Below the pieces are notes generated by a model. It ran no database searches. It worked only from the letters and a program-made list of their open reading frames with translations, and was not told where the DNA came from. A stretch of 64,000 nucleotides of DNA, from the NCBI GenBank assembly GCA_964017145.1, contig OZ024850.1, positions 2,023,618 to 2,087,617 of the forward strand. The letters run 5' to 3'. The position numbers were made by a program, and so were the translations under genes. The stretch comes from Agrocybe praecox. Lineage: Eukaryota; Basidiomycota; Agaricomycetes; Agaricales; Agrocybaceae. Shown here piece after piece: positions 1 through 14,831 of the stretch (positions within the stretch are counted from its first letter, which is position 1; each line of letters starts with the position of its first letter).

Positions 1-4
1 TAAA

Positions 5-1415
5 TCACATCAGTATGAGGTCACCGAGAAAACATCGACGAAATAGGCTTACATGGCCTACATTGACCTGTGTGATACTCGGAGTCGGCGGAATAGAATT
101 CGAGCGCTTCCGAGTAACAATGATTTTCAATGGTCCCACAGTTTTCTTATTCTTTGCTATTTGCGTGTCGTCTCGTTCACTGGGCGTGGTGGAAACATCG
201 CCCTCTTCTTTCTGCACTCCAACAAGAACACCGCCCCCGATAACACGCCATGGAATCGGCACAAAGTTTTTGCGGGATGCATCTTCCTTTGAGTTGTCTT
301 CTTTGGTCTCTTTGGGAGTCAATATTGTCGTCAGGTGAGGTTCATCATGAATGCTGCATTCTGTCATTCAATGTCCGAGCAATCATTACAAAGAGGAATG
401 ATTATACGTACAAATTGCAGGATGCGCCATTCGGACAGCCTCTGTCTGTTGGGAAAAATTTGCATGGCTTCGCTGATAAAAATAAATCTCAGCAACACAG
501 CAAGGAAAACCACCGTTTAAATCCTCACTTTTGTATTTCAAGGCCTTTTGCTTTGAGATTTTGTTACGAGGCTTTAACGAAGGAGGTAGGATCGATCCAT
601 TCAGTTTGGGATGGGTTTGCGAATAGTACCGAAGAGATGCAGATGGAAGATTCGCTACGCTCATGTACGGAAAAGGCTGGAAGGGCGGAACATGGATGAC
701 AGGTGAATCGTCAACAACACAAATTTGCGATTGATGTTCATGATGATGTTCGGTGTATTGTGGATCTTCAGTGGTGACAACACTGTCTTCCGAGTCTCCG
801 CTGGACAGTGTGGTCGAGATAGTGCACATCGAGTCCCGCGACCGACTCGGTACAGCGTCTGTGATCGCAGAAAAGGGAGAGGATAGTGAATATGAGGTGG
901 GTGACCAAGTTGGAGAAAAGGGGGAGAATCCGTTGTACATAGGAGGTGGGCTGTCTGAGTAAGTCTGTCACACCGTAAACATCTGCTGTGGACTAAGATG
1001 GTTTGTAACATACCGCTTCCAGAGAGGTCGGAGACCATGGTTGATCATAATATAATCCCGTAGAAACGGCCAAATCTCGTCCTGAGTTGTGTCCCAATGA
1101 GAGGGATGTGCATGAGTAATACTTGAATAGAGCGCACCATTATTCGTATGTCGGCAGTTGCACATCGCTCCGTTCATGCATTGACCATAGTAATAGCGAC
1201 ATGCGCTTAAACCACTGTGGCCGACGGGTGATGCAATGACTGGACTAATCAAAACATGGGCGAAATCGCAGACGTCTGCGGGGTGTGGGCATTTATTCAC
1301 TTGGAAATATTTGCACGGTTTGGCTGTAGCAATGTCAAAGAAATACCACACGTATCCAGGGTCAGAGATTGAACGCACTGTGCCTTTTCTTTTGTGTTAA
1401 CAACTTTCTCGACAT
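5..1415 (-). CDS. Triple CCCH zinc-finger protein
   Basis: Predicted RNA-binding protein of 392 aa with three CCCH zinc fingers. Five exons fit: 1415-1379, 1323-1014, 950-529, 472-412 and 353-5, with introns of 55, 63, 56 and 58 bp that keep the frame. The start gives MSRKLLTQKKRHTKPCKYF, so finger 1 (C-x7-C-x6-C-x3-H) begins almost at the N-terminus. Finger 2 is ACRYYYGQC...CNCRH (C-x6-C-x5-C-x3-H). Finger 3 is split over exons 4 and 5: KPCKFFPTDRGCPNGASCNF joined to IHD. Between fingers 2 and 3 lies a Ser/Pro/Tyr-rich low-complexity region. CCCH proteins of this kind usually bind mRNA and affect its decay or processing; the target is not predictable here. The stop lies 5 bases from the window edge, so a further exon outside cannot be excluded. 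I do not recognise a named orthologue. Confidence 0.8.
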
Positions 1416-2770
1416 GACTGAAGGGACGGGAAGATAAGTGGGTTCCCCTGAAGATCGATGTAAGAACTTGGACGCCCAAGCGGAAATGCAGTGAGGTAAC
1501 CTGCCGGAAAATGCGCCTACAATCACGGGAAAAAAAGATGAGATTGAGCTGAGCGCGCTCTTTATGGTCTTCTGAAACAAAGAAGAAGAATTATCAGGGG
1601 AGAACGGCGGGATCCTATACGTATGCACGAGCGGGGGAGGAGGTCAAGGCATAAAGTCTATGGCCGAGTTAAACAAAAAAAACTGGCCCCACGAGGATGT
1701 TGGACACTCGTTTCGGGGGAAATTTTTGGAATTGGATCAAAATCTACATTCCAGGGAGGTAAGGAAGAAGGTGATCTGGTGTCGAAAGACAATAAGAAAT
1801 GCGGACCAAACACTAGATAGGGTGTGACTTTACGGCGTTATTTCAAGTTACATCTGCTCAAACTAAAATTTGATGTTTTATTGTTGAATAGTGTGATATA
1901 TTCGCGCGTGGTCCCTGTTCTTATTGTTATAGTTATGGCCTGTCCAATTTCATTCACGATAAACACAGTTGTTATCCCATCTAAATATGGCGGGTCGGTA
2001 TAGGTCGTCAAGAGAAAAGTCAACGAGTCATCTATAACCTGAGTGAATGGGAGTCTTGTAGTGTTGAATGTTCTTGAGGGTGCGATGATCTTGCCACGTT
2101 CATTTCACCCTCGTTTTTGCTTTAGCATAGACCAAGATAACACGTGGTGAGGTCAACCGATACTGGATGAACAGAACCTTCTTCCCAGCGAGTGTGAGTA
2201 GTCGAGTCTTTCAAGCCTTAAGCAACGATAAACAGGAGCCATTATATGGTGTAGGTTGAATACACTTGTGGCGATATGCGCAATGCGACGTTATCGAGAG
2301 CAGAATAGCGGCGTCGAAAGCTCGGACCGATGGAATTGAGGCCATAAAATGGGTCTTTGGACGAGGATGGAAAGTTGAATGAAGGTCACCAATACAAATC
2401 TGGTCAAAGTTACGCGGACCCGGAACAATAAGGGTTTCATCAGGTGACATCATGATTCTTACACCTGTTATTAATATCAAGATAAGATAAGATAAAATTG
2501 AAAACATGTATGAGACTAGAGCGATGACATGATGACATGTCGAATGCAGTTTTGAGTTTTAACTTTACACTTCAATTTACTTACTTGACATGCACAGAAC
2601 CCCAGAACTCAACAAACTCGAAACAATATCCGGTTTACAACAATAATTATTTGTCAGCAAGCTAGCGGATCTAGGTATATGGAATTTATATACAGTAGTA
2701 CAAGTCGAACAAGAAGCAAAAGATTATGTGAGAAATGGTACTTGCAGCGTCAAAGATGTCGTGAAGGAGA
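1416..2770. other. Intergenic, no gene seen
   Basis: About 1.35 kb between the start of the CCCH gene and the stop of the RING gene. It should hold the CCCH promoter and the 3' end of the RING gene. Only short open frames without recognisable motifs or splice-compatible extensions are present. Confidence 0.5.
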
Positions 2771-4301
2771 CTATTGTCGTTCCCCAGAGTCATTAGAAAG
2801 TAAAGGTGTTCGTTCAGTGGGCGGAGATGACGCCCGAGGTTGAGTTGAGGATAATGTTGATTCAGTTTGAGTTCCTGTTGCTGGAGGGGAGAGGGGAGGA
2901 GATGGATTAGGTTGTGTGACATCTGCTTTGCAGACAGGACACTGGATGGATAACATAAGACAAAATAATAAGATGGGTACAAAATAAGGATTTACCAATT
3001 TCTTGCGCTGTATTAACCATTCATCCACTTCGTGTAAATGAAATATGTGATGGCAAGGTAATACCCGAACTTTATCCCCTTTCACAAATTCTGATAGACA
3101 AATAGCGCATTCGACTTGTGACTCGAACCAAGGTTGATCGCCAGGGGGTATACTGGGCAAAGACGTCGACGCATCTTCCTCAGGCGCTGGGGCATTTCCG
3201 TCTGATGTTGTGGAAGCTTTCGAGTTTACGCCTTCCTCAAGGTCAGCATCTGCTGAGTGAGTGTCCGGATAAGCATTGGCATCCTCTCCGCCTTCGTGCT
3301 TTTCCCACCCATGCCCAGTCCATACACGCCACGGAAGCTTTCTAACAACCTCTTCTGGGGCCCGGTCGCGCTGTGCTGCACGAGCCGCGCGAATTCTGTG
3401 AATCAGAAGTGTAACAAAAGTCAAAGCAGATGGCAAAAGCAATATAACAATAAATGTTATGATCGGTCTACGTCATATTTCTTAGACCCTTCTTTCAGTT
3501 TGAGAAACGATAGACTTACGAATACCATTCCCATGCGGAATACTCTGCTGTGATAAGCAAAGAGAGGGTATGCAGCCCAGAGTGTGTAGTATTGGATTTT
3601 TCTATTAAGTCGTATAGTTGGGCATAGTCAGAATATTTGATGTAGGTAGCGGCAATCTGGATATCAGATGAATCCTCTACAGGGCTTTTGAGTGCCTCAT
3701 ATTTTTTTTTAACTACACAGTAAAGAACATACCAGGACTATACATGTTGACCAATGTATCGGGGAAGCCTGAGATATCAGGATCTTGGCCACCAACCACG
3801 ATGGCCCGTGCCCCTAGCTTCTGCGCTTCACGAACTTTCTTCACAAATTCGCACTTTCCTCTTTGTACGAGGGCGATCCATGTTTCGGTAGGCTTTCCCG
3901 TCCCACTGAGACATAGTTCAGGACATCCAAAGTTTTCTGGAAGGTGTGCCGTCGTGTTATTCACGGGACAAGGCACGGTAAATGACGACAAAGGAATAAC
4001 ATAACCCAAAAGCGGATCATTGATTTCAGCTCCGAAGGCAGCTATCGAGAAGCATTATGCTGGGGTGAGACTGGTACTATAAAAGTCATGCAGACAGCTA
4101 ACCTGGCCTCGATGGAAAAGAGACAACTGGAGAGCGATCGACGACAGAGACAGTGCTCTCAGTACCCCAGGCCCAGCCCCACAGCCATGTACGTTCAGAT
4201 TTTGCATTGAACCGGGCATCTGGTCGAAGTTCGACGGGTGAAGCGATTGTTAAGAACAGTAAGGCGTTGATGTAAGACAGGCAAAGCAGCCCAAAAACCA
4301 T
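2771..4301 (-). CDS. PA-TM-RING E3 ubiquitin ligase
   Basis: Membrane ubiquitin ligase of 435 aa. Exons: 4301-4103, 4041-3733, 3676-3520, 3467-2996 and 2941-2771. The order is an N-terminal hydrophobic signal sequence (about residues 2-20), a protease-associated (PA) lumenal domain (about residues 80-170, with WIALVQRGKCEF), a transmembrane helix (PIITFIVILLLPSALTFVTL, near residue 225), an acidic linker, and a C-terminal RING (CAICLSEF ... LPCHHIFH ... KKLCPVCK). This is the architecture of RNF13/RNF167-type ligases, which ubiquitinate membrane or endosomal clients. The last intron (2995-2942) is a multiple of three with no stop, so it reads through as 18 false codons in the middle of the RING; removing it restores the Cys-Pro-Val-Cys pair. 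One RING ligand position is unusual: Glu replaces the usual Cys after the HxxH segment. Confidence 0.88.
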
Positions 4302-4630
4302 GTTTCGTCGATAGACCCTCGTCGTGGTCAAGGGGACTCCTTCATACCATCATGACTTCCTGACAGCGTCGGCAACTTCCCTCAAACCTGCCAGAAGCAC
4401 GTGTTTTCAATTCCATATTAGGCCTAGGCGGTCGAGGAACCATCTCGTCCTCTCTTGAACTTCAAAGGCATTCAGCTTCTTCTTATCATTATCAATTAAT
4501 GACACGCTCGAAGAGAAATTGACTCGTTCTATGAATAATTATGTTACATGAAACATCGCATATTTCAGTAAATGGACAGGGCCGTTATTCGACGTCAAGA
4601 TGGGTGAACAGCCTGCTGCACTAAACACAT
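4302..4630. other. Intergenic, promoter of RING gene
   Basis: About 330 bp upstream of the PA-TM-RING start and downstream of the next minus-strand stop. No gene or clear TATA box seen. Confidence 0.4.
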
Positions 4631-5193
4631 TTATTTCCTTCCCCCAATCCAAGAGAACAGTGAGGATGAAGATTTGGAGCTGCGCGTGGACGACTTGCTA
4701 CTGGTTCTTGTCATTGGTGTGCCCGGATTGCTCTTTTTTGACAGATTGCTTGCCGTCGACGGGACTTCGAGGTACTGCGGTGGTTTTTCATCGGGGCCAG
4801 GGCGCACAACTATATTGACGACTGCCCCTTGGATCAACTTGGGGATGACTGCTGGCCAGGCGCTCTCAGAGATCCTTACGTGCCGCCTACGTTTAGGATG
4901 TTTGTCTTGCGGTTTTTCTTCGGCTGTAAAAGCGATACGGTCTTGAGTGATGTTTGCTAGCTGGTAAAATTCCTTTTGTGCTATAGCGATTGCCTCCTAC
5001 GATCGTAACAACGTCAGGATATACTTAACTGCGCAAGCTTAAATGCTGATATGCTTACTCCATGAGTTTCTACTGGTTTGACGAATACACACTCTTGCTC
5101 GAACTGGAATGTGATCCAATGTGGTTGTGAGCCAGGAGTTCTTGGTGATGAAGAACTGGTATGTTGTGCTGTTTGCTGGGTGGAAACTGACAT
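4631..5193 (-). CDS. Small conserved protein of unknown function
   Basis: Two exons (5193-5059 and 4996-4631) with a 62-bp GTAAGC...CGTAG intron give 166 aa. The first 20 residues are Ser/Thr/Gln-rich. A central region of about 85 residues looks folded, with alternating hydrophobic strands (HWITFQFEQECVFV, then a helix EAIAIAQKEFYQLANI, then RIAFTA and AVVNIVVRPG). The tail is Ser/Lys-rich and ends LFSWIGGRK. No catalytic motif is visible. The strand-helix-strand pattern would suit a small beta-grasp or ubiquitin-like fold, but that is inference only. The clean splice and uninterrupted frame argue for a real gene. I do not recognise the family. Confidence 0.65.
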
Positions 5194-5999
5194 GTCAACA
5201 GATTCGGGAGTTTGTAGTATTGATGCTGAATTTAAGCAAAAAGGGGCTGCGCACTGAAAGTTAAAGGCTCGAAGACTGGCAAGGGTGAGGCCTCAGTGTG
5301 TACAATGGAGGGGACCAGGCTTGGACCAAACCGACTCCAGGTAGGTCCCAATGGACAAAATGAATTAGATTGTAAAGCCAAAACAAAACCACAGTCAAAC
5401 CTGCCTTATCCCATAACTGTATAAAGCCATAACCTGCGTAATCCCATAGATTTTCTGTCCACCAAATCCTCGGTTGAGGGCTATTTTGACCTGCAATAAC
5501 CCATAACCTACAACAATCCCGGATAGCTTCGGACGTCCACCGAGAGCTATGAGATAAGACAAGTTTGACTTTAGTTACTCTAAGTATACTTAAGCAGACC
5601 AGCGAATTCGGTTATATATATTTGGCCTATTTTTCTTTTCTCTTAGTGACTTTCAAGCCTTTCTACATTCTATCTACTGTTCGCTACTTTATTTGGGTGT
5701 GTAGGGGTCTTTTTTTTTCTTCTTTTCGATGCTGTTTCGTCTTTCCTGCACCGAAACCTTTGAATCTGTTTCAGATATGTCAGAAGGAGGTGCAGCAACG
5801 CAGGGACGAGACACGACGAGAGAAATGATAATGGATTAACGAGGAAACACGGCGAGTAATACGAGAATACATATAGAGTACGAGGCGTGGGAATGATCCC
5901 GTGGGTAGATGATGTGAGGTACTAGGGACATACTTAGTCCAACAAGATACTCAATGTGTCGTTCGTAAGTGCTTCTCCTACCCGGTGTTGATATTCTCC

Positions 6000-6240
6000 T
6001 TACCTTAAAATGTAAGGTCCGCCGCAGGGCAGAGGAAGGCTCGCTGCGCCATCCTAGCTGGGCGACTCAGGCTGCTTGAGTGTGCTGGCGTGGGGTGTTT
6101 GTTCGGGGGAAATGCACGGCCGGACCCCTCATGCCTCTGAATTGCGGACGAAGCGAGCAATTACCCCACAGATTTCCAGTCTGCGATGCTATCGTTCTGG
6201 CTTTTCTCTGGCTTGTCCCAGTCTCCAATCATAGGTAAGC
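6000..6240. other. GC-rich non-coding block, unassigned
   Basis: A roughly 240-bp island that is markedly richer in G+C than its surroundings and lacks an open frame. It contains complementary segments, for example GGCTCGCTG near 6037 and GCGAGC near 6154, that could close a long-range stem. I compared it by eye with RNase P/MRP, SRP, U1-U6 and U3 signature motifs and found no convincing match. It may be a structured RNA or an old repeat. Confidence 0.2.
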
Positions 6241-8429
6241 TCTCCTACCTACTTGATCATCTTTGACTCAATTTGTTTTGTATTCCTTTCAAAATCATAT
6301 ATATACATTTTTTTGTGGATCATACGTCGAATATCCTCTGGAATTTACAGATCTTACTGATAAGTATCTCTATGTCGAAGCGAGGCGAGGCCTCATTTAG
6401 TGTATGCTATTTTTTTAACTTAAGCGAACTTCATCAAGGCCTCAGATAGACGAAATCTCAGAAGAAGTCATCACTTTTTTTTACCAAAGGTTTTGACGCG
6501 TCGCGACAATCTTATCTTATCCGAAGAAGGGCTATACGTTTGCTCTTTCTTAGTACTTACACTTCTTCTATCTAGTCTGTGGAGGGTCAACGGTAAGCAA
6601 GAATCTGTAACTTTTGGTGTTACATCTTGCACCCGAAATCGAGATACATCCTGTTGGGTTGGATGTCATGAGCCCAAGTTGCCTATCAGTCACCGTGGGG
6701 CTTCAAAGGCCGGTAGCCTTGATCTCCGTTAACTGGCCCAATTAATATTATCAGGTGTTTCCCATTCGTCAACAAGCAGCCAACCACCTGACAATTTCAT
6801 GACTGCGGTATGTAAATATCTTAATTTCTATGAAAGACCTGTGTTTAATGGTTGTCTTGGACACGCGACTACCACGCGAATGAGACTCCATGACAAGAAC
6901 ACACATACAGAAAGAGGAGTCAGACTAGGTCAGACTATACAACTGGCGCGACATGTTTTCTTTCTATCGGTCGAAACTTCAGAATTCTACCTGACAAGAC
7001 CTTACACCAGCTGCCAGATCGTTACTGTTGAGATTTGTGGAATGTTTAGGTAGAGGTGCCTGAAACTGGAACTCAAAATATTCAGATCTGAATTGAATCA
7101 GTTCCACCAGGTTCAGTCCAAGTCACTCACCTTTGCTTTGCCTGATTTTCCGTCGAAAAAGAGCCAATGACCTGGCGTCACTTCTCCGAAAGGAATGATG
7201 ACAGTGTTTCTCAAGGTGATCTTACAGGATTGCCCAAAGGTTCGGATTCTAGAAATATGGAACTGGAAGCCAAATTTTATCACGAGCGTCGTTGACTGTC
7301 AATTGAATTCCCCTTCGTATTCTGACCCTCGTCTACATGGCATCGTCCTGGCCGGGTTTAAAAGCGTTCAGGAATCGCGTTTGAATCGCCATAAGGATAT
7401 GTCAGGACACAACATTTCGGCGAAGAATCGCTCGGAAACCAAAGGAGAAGAAGCTCCCTTATGTCCGAGAGAAACCGAATACGTTTTGGTTAACGGAAAA
7501 CATCCACAGAAAAATGTGTATGGTCGTTAGGATATGGCCCAGAGTCAAGTGACAAATTGAAGTCTGATTGGTCGCCTTACTCCAAGCACGTTGGATGGCG
7601 ACAATCCGGGGGAAAATAGCGGGGATGTGGGGTTGCCAGAGGTTGCCAGTGGGGAAATTGGTCCAAGTAGGTCAAAGTACATATGCTGGTTCACATTAGA
7701 GTTCTGAAAGCCACGCGAGGCCACGCAATATGGCAATCGTTCCTACGTCCAATCAGTCTATGCTCCCCTATGTTCCTCTATGTTCCTATGTACTGAATTT
7801 TAGAAAACCGAGTTGAAGATATTTTGCGGAGGCAAGGTGGAGGAGAGCAAAAGAGTGCGATCGTGCCTATTTCCTAAAACGGTAGTCCCGCCACATGGTG
7901 ACTTCGGACGCCGGATTGATTCTTGCCTATTTTTGCATCATGCATGCAAGCATTCTCTATCTCGATCCCGACGTATCTGCACCTCATCTCTTTCTGGTAT
8001 CGTGTGCGGACACCAGCATCCACTTCAGTATCCTTGCTGCAATTCTGATTTGTCACAAGCAAAGTACGAGTAAAATGCAACAAATGCCACCTGTTTGGCC
8101 TTCAGAGTGTCACTACTGCTATTGCTCAAGGATTAGGGTCAAGCCTGTAGTACGGCACTTGTAATCTGGCGCCGCGCCTTACTTTGAACGTCAGTTGACT
8201 CTGGCGCTTGAAACTCAAGACTGGACTTACTGTCTGCAATCAGAAATACCGTGGTAAACCCTACAAGACCCAAAGCTGGTTCCTCGCAGGGATCGCGATC
8301 GCGAAGTACCGCCTCAGCTATTTTCTTGTCAATATTCGTCATATTTTTTCCAATTGTCTTGTATGGTGGTCGGCCGGCTTGTCAGCGACCGACTCGTCCT
8401 ACTACATTATCTGGGCAAAATCGACTGAG

Positions 8430-8436
8430 TATAAAG
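8430..8436 (+). promoter_or_regulatory. TATA box of the GH15 pseudogene
   Basis: TATAAAG about 64 bp upstream of the pseudogene ATG. The intact paralogue has a TATA box in the matching position, so the duplication included the promoter. Confidence 0.45.
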
Positions 8437-8499
8437 AAGAGGGTGCTTTTCTTTGGTTATCCATTCTTCAACTGCGTTCAAAAAATTACCTCTCCAACA

Positions 8500-10020
<1,521 letters not shown>

Positions 10021-10934
10021 ATAATATTAAAACTTCGCCATCTCAAAGGTGGAGCCATCACCTTCAATGATAACTGGCATTAAAAGGACCAAGGTGTATC
10101 GGAAGGTGTCATATTTTCTTTATCTTGCAAAGAAAGAGGACGAAACATGTTCCCACATCATCATCTGTTCTGTATCTGCACGCCTGGCCTTCTACTCTGG
10201 ATTTCCGAATATTGTATCTATTCGTAGCTTGACTTTCACTTGTAGTATTTAGCCATCTAGCCTTGAAAAGTTGAATATAAACGATAAATTGGGTTCTTTT
10301 ATATTCCGCGACGACAAGCCAAAATTAACTGATTGAGCTCGGATATAGACCAAGTAAAAAAATCGAAGAGAGGATTAGAGTCGATCATAAGGAACATATT
10401 TGGATGGAGAAACACCAAATGGACTTAATTACCACATGTCCAATAACCTTCGTTGATCCACAAGGCCACACAGCTCTTGTGACTAGCTCTGGTAATTTTC
10501 CTCTCTTTTTCGTCTGTTGCACAGTGCTGCACTCCATCGTATCTCACATGCACCCCCAAGGCCCCGGGCTCATCCTTCTCCGAAGAACTTCTGTTAGAAT
10601 GAATGAATGAACGATGAACGCATCAAAACACGTTATTCGCTGCCTATTCGCCCCATGACGATCCCTTTTTTCTTCAGGGATCCGACCTTTACCGAGTTTC
10701 AATTTGCAGTAACGGTCCTGTATCTACCCCAAACTCCACGAGCCGGGACTCGCAGTATAATCACGCTCATTCCAATGTCCATCGCGAAGGAACCTGAAGG
10801 AACTGCCAGCCATTAGTACACCTCGTGCTGCATTCTTCGATCTATCTATTTTTACAATTTTACTAGTCTGGTTTTCTAGCAAAAAGTATAAATACGGGTT
10901 GACGATGACAGGATGAACACCATCTCATCCTACG
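10021..10934. other. Upstream region of glucoamylase
   Basis: About 0.9 kb between the pseudogene and the intact glucoamylase. It should hold the glucoamylase promoter. Two short open frames (10404-10610, 10607-10816) have no recognisable features and I do not call them genes. Confidence 0.4.
10887..10894 (+). promoter_or_regulatory. TATA box of glucoamylase gene
   Basis: TATAAATA about 41 bp upstream of the ATG at 10935, a typical core-promoter spacing for a strongly expressed secreted enzyme gene in fungi. Confidence 0.55.
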
Positions 10935-13183
<2,249 letters not shown>

Positions 13184-13551
13184 AGCGTTGAAGCAAAAAG
13201 TCATATAATTGACTTGAATCGAACAAACTTGATATTTTTATTACTGAACTATTTCTGATGGTGTTCTACTTGTAAAACACTAATCTAGTTATCTTGTGGT
13301 GGCTAATTGCGCATCATCTGTATTATTGATACAAAAATTCTTCTGGCTTATTTACGTCTCAAAATAAAATATGTTTTCACAAATGGCACTCGCGCGAGTC
13401 AGGGGGCGATGACGTAATACCTAACTAAGTTATTGTTACCGAACTGCTGTGCTCGGGATAGACCACTGCCAGTGGCCGTACACATCTCTGATCCTGACTC
13501 GTTCAAGACACTTCTGATCTTCAGCCCCACTAAAGACCCTTCACTACCGTC
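13184..13551. other. Short intergenic spacer
   Basis: About 370 bp holding the 3' end of the glucoamylase transcript (AT-rich, with AATAAAATAT near 13362) and the promoter of the SYLF gene. Nothing else seen. Confidence 0.4.
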
Positions 13552-14612
13552 ATGAACAACAGTCTCCTCGACAAATTCCGCAAGGGCGCCCAGAAAGCGG
13601 GTGTTCAAGCATCCGCGTTCGTCCAGTCAAGCACCACCAAAGTCGCATCTGGATCACGAGAGTTCGTGCAGACCTTTTCACTTCCTGGAGAGGCAGAGAA
13701 AGCCGCAAAGATTCTGGACAGCTTCCTTGGTTCGTGTAAATAATTTCAGATTCACCCAATGTCTCGGATTGTATGGAATCGCATTGTATTGCGTGTTATT
13801 GACGAATCGTTCGACAGCCGATCCTGACCGACCAGAGTCTGCGCTCAATTCGATCCCCAAGGCAGTCTTACAGCGAGCTAGGGGTAGGTTATGTCTGTAG
13901 ATCCTCATCTTCGCTTATCTATTTACGCCTTTTTGCACTCTTAGGTCTCGCCGTATTCCAGGTCGTTAAAGCCGGTTTCGTGTTCTCAGGCAAGGCAGGC
14001 TCAGGTCTAGTAATTGCTCGACTCCCCGACGGATCCTGGTCAGCACCTTCATGCATCGCTACTGGAGGAGTGGGATGGGGTCTCCAAATAGGCGCGGACA
14101 TCACCGATTTCGTGATTGTGCTAAACAGTGAAGACGCCGTGCGTGCGTTCTCCATTGGCGGCAATGTGACTATTGGAGGAAATATCAGCGCATCAGCGGG
14201 TCCCATTGGTACAGGAGGCAGTGTGCAGGCGTCATTGGCTCACCCTGCACCAATGTTTTCTTATTCGAAGTCTAAAGGTATGGCTCACTTTTACCGGCTT
14301 GGCGTTGCGAGTAACCATGGCTTGGTTGCAGGTCTATTTGCTGGTTTATCGTTGGAAGGAACCGTTCTTATTGAAAGGAAGGATGCCAACCGTGATTTCT
14401 ATGGCTCCCCAGTACCAGCGAAAGACATCCTAGGTGGACGTGTGCCACCTCCAGAAGTTGCTTCCAGGCTGTACGAGATTATCGAGGCAGCGGAAGGGCT
14501 TGATGAATCTGGCCTGCCGGATTCGGCTTATGTACCTTCAAGCACAGGTGAACATTTGGGTATCCACGAAAACCATACCGTTTTCGATGCAGATAGCACA
14601 GGCAAATACTAA
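13552..14612 (+). CDS. SYLF (Ysc84/SH3YL1-type) domain protein
   Basis: Protein of 285 aa, mostly one SYLF domain (DUF500), known in Ysc84 and SH3YL1 to bind phosphoinositides and, in yeast, actin at endocytic sites. Exons: 13552-13729, 13818-13883, 13945-14277 and 14332-14612. Family features are ALNSIPKAVLQRARGLAVFQ, GFVFSGKAGSGLVIARL, the Gly-rich GGVGWGLQIGADITDFVIVL, and SKSKGLFAGLSLEGTVL. The last motif is continuous only after removing a 54-bp intron (14278-14331) that is in frame and stop-free. There is no C-terminal SH3 domain, unlike yeast Ysc84, so any link to Las17-type partners would need another adaptor. Confidence 0.9.
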
Positions 14613-14768
14613 GCTTTCTGGCCGTACTTTCTATTTCTTGCCTTTTGCTACTTCATTCATGCTTTCTCTTGTCTAATTTTCGCGTTCTTTTTAAACTTGA
14701 ACCACCGTGTATTGAAACAGCAGTCTCTACGTATTTGACGCTCTATGATTAAAATATGGCAGTGCCAT

Positions 14769-14798
14769 CACTAAGATATACACCACTAAGATATACAC
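14769..14798 (+). repeat. Two-copy 15-bp direct repeat
   Basis: The unit CACTAAGATATACAC occurs twice back to back between the convergent SYLF and phosphodiesterase genes. It has no visible function. Confidence 0.6.
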
Positions 14799-14831
14799 TA
14801 AATCATTCTCCGAATCTTATAATACGACTCG

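Larger units (their letters stand above)
5194..8499. other. 3.3-kb gene-poor region
   Basis: No convincing gene on either strand: open frames are below 115 codons, without domain motifs or joinable exons. Most of it is AT-rich and low in coding signal. It contains a GC-rich block near 6000-6240 (described separately) and short pyrimidine-rich tracts, for example near 5710. I found no terminal inverted repeats, LTRs or transposase fragments, though an eroded element could not be excluded by eye. Confidence 0.4.

Noticed and set aside
2942..2995. 18 extra hydrophobic in-frame codons inside the RING domain
   Set aside because: GTAAAT...ATCCAG intron; the codons would separate the last zinc-binding pair from the domain.
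6493..7530. Three plus-strand frames of 79-111 codons
   Set aside because: Random-looking composition, no conserved motif, and no exon joins that extend them.
14278..14331. 18 extra in-frame codons in the SYLF gene
   Set aside because: GTATGG...TTGCAG intron; removing it restores the conserved SKSKGLFAGLSLEG block.
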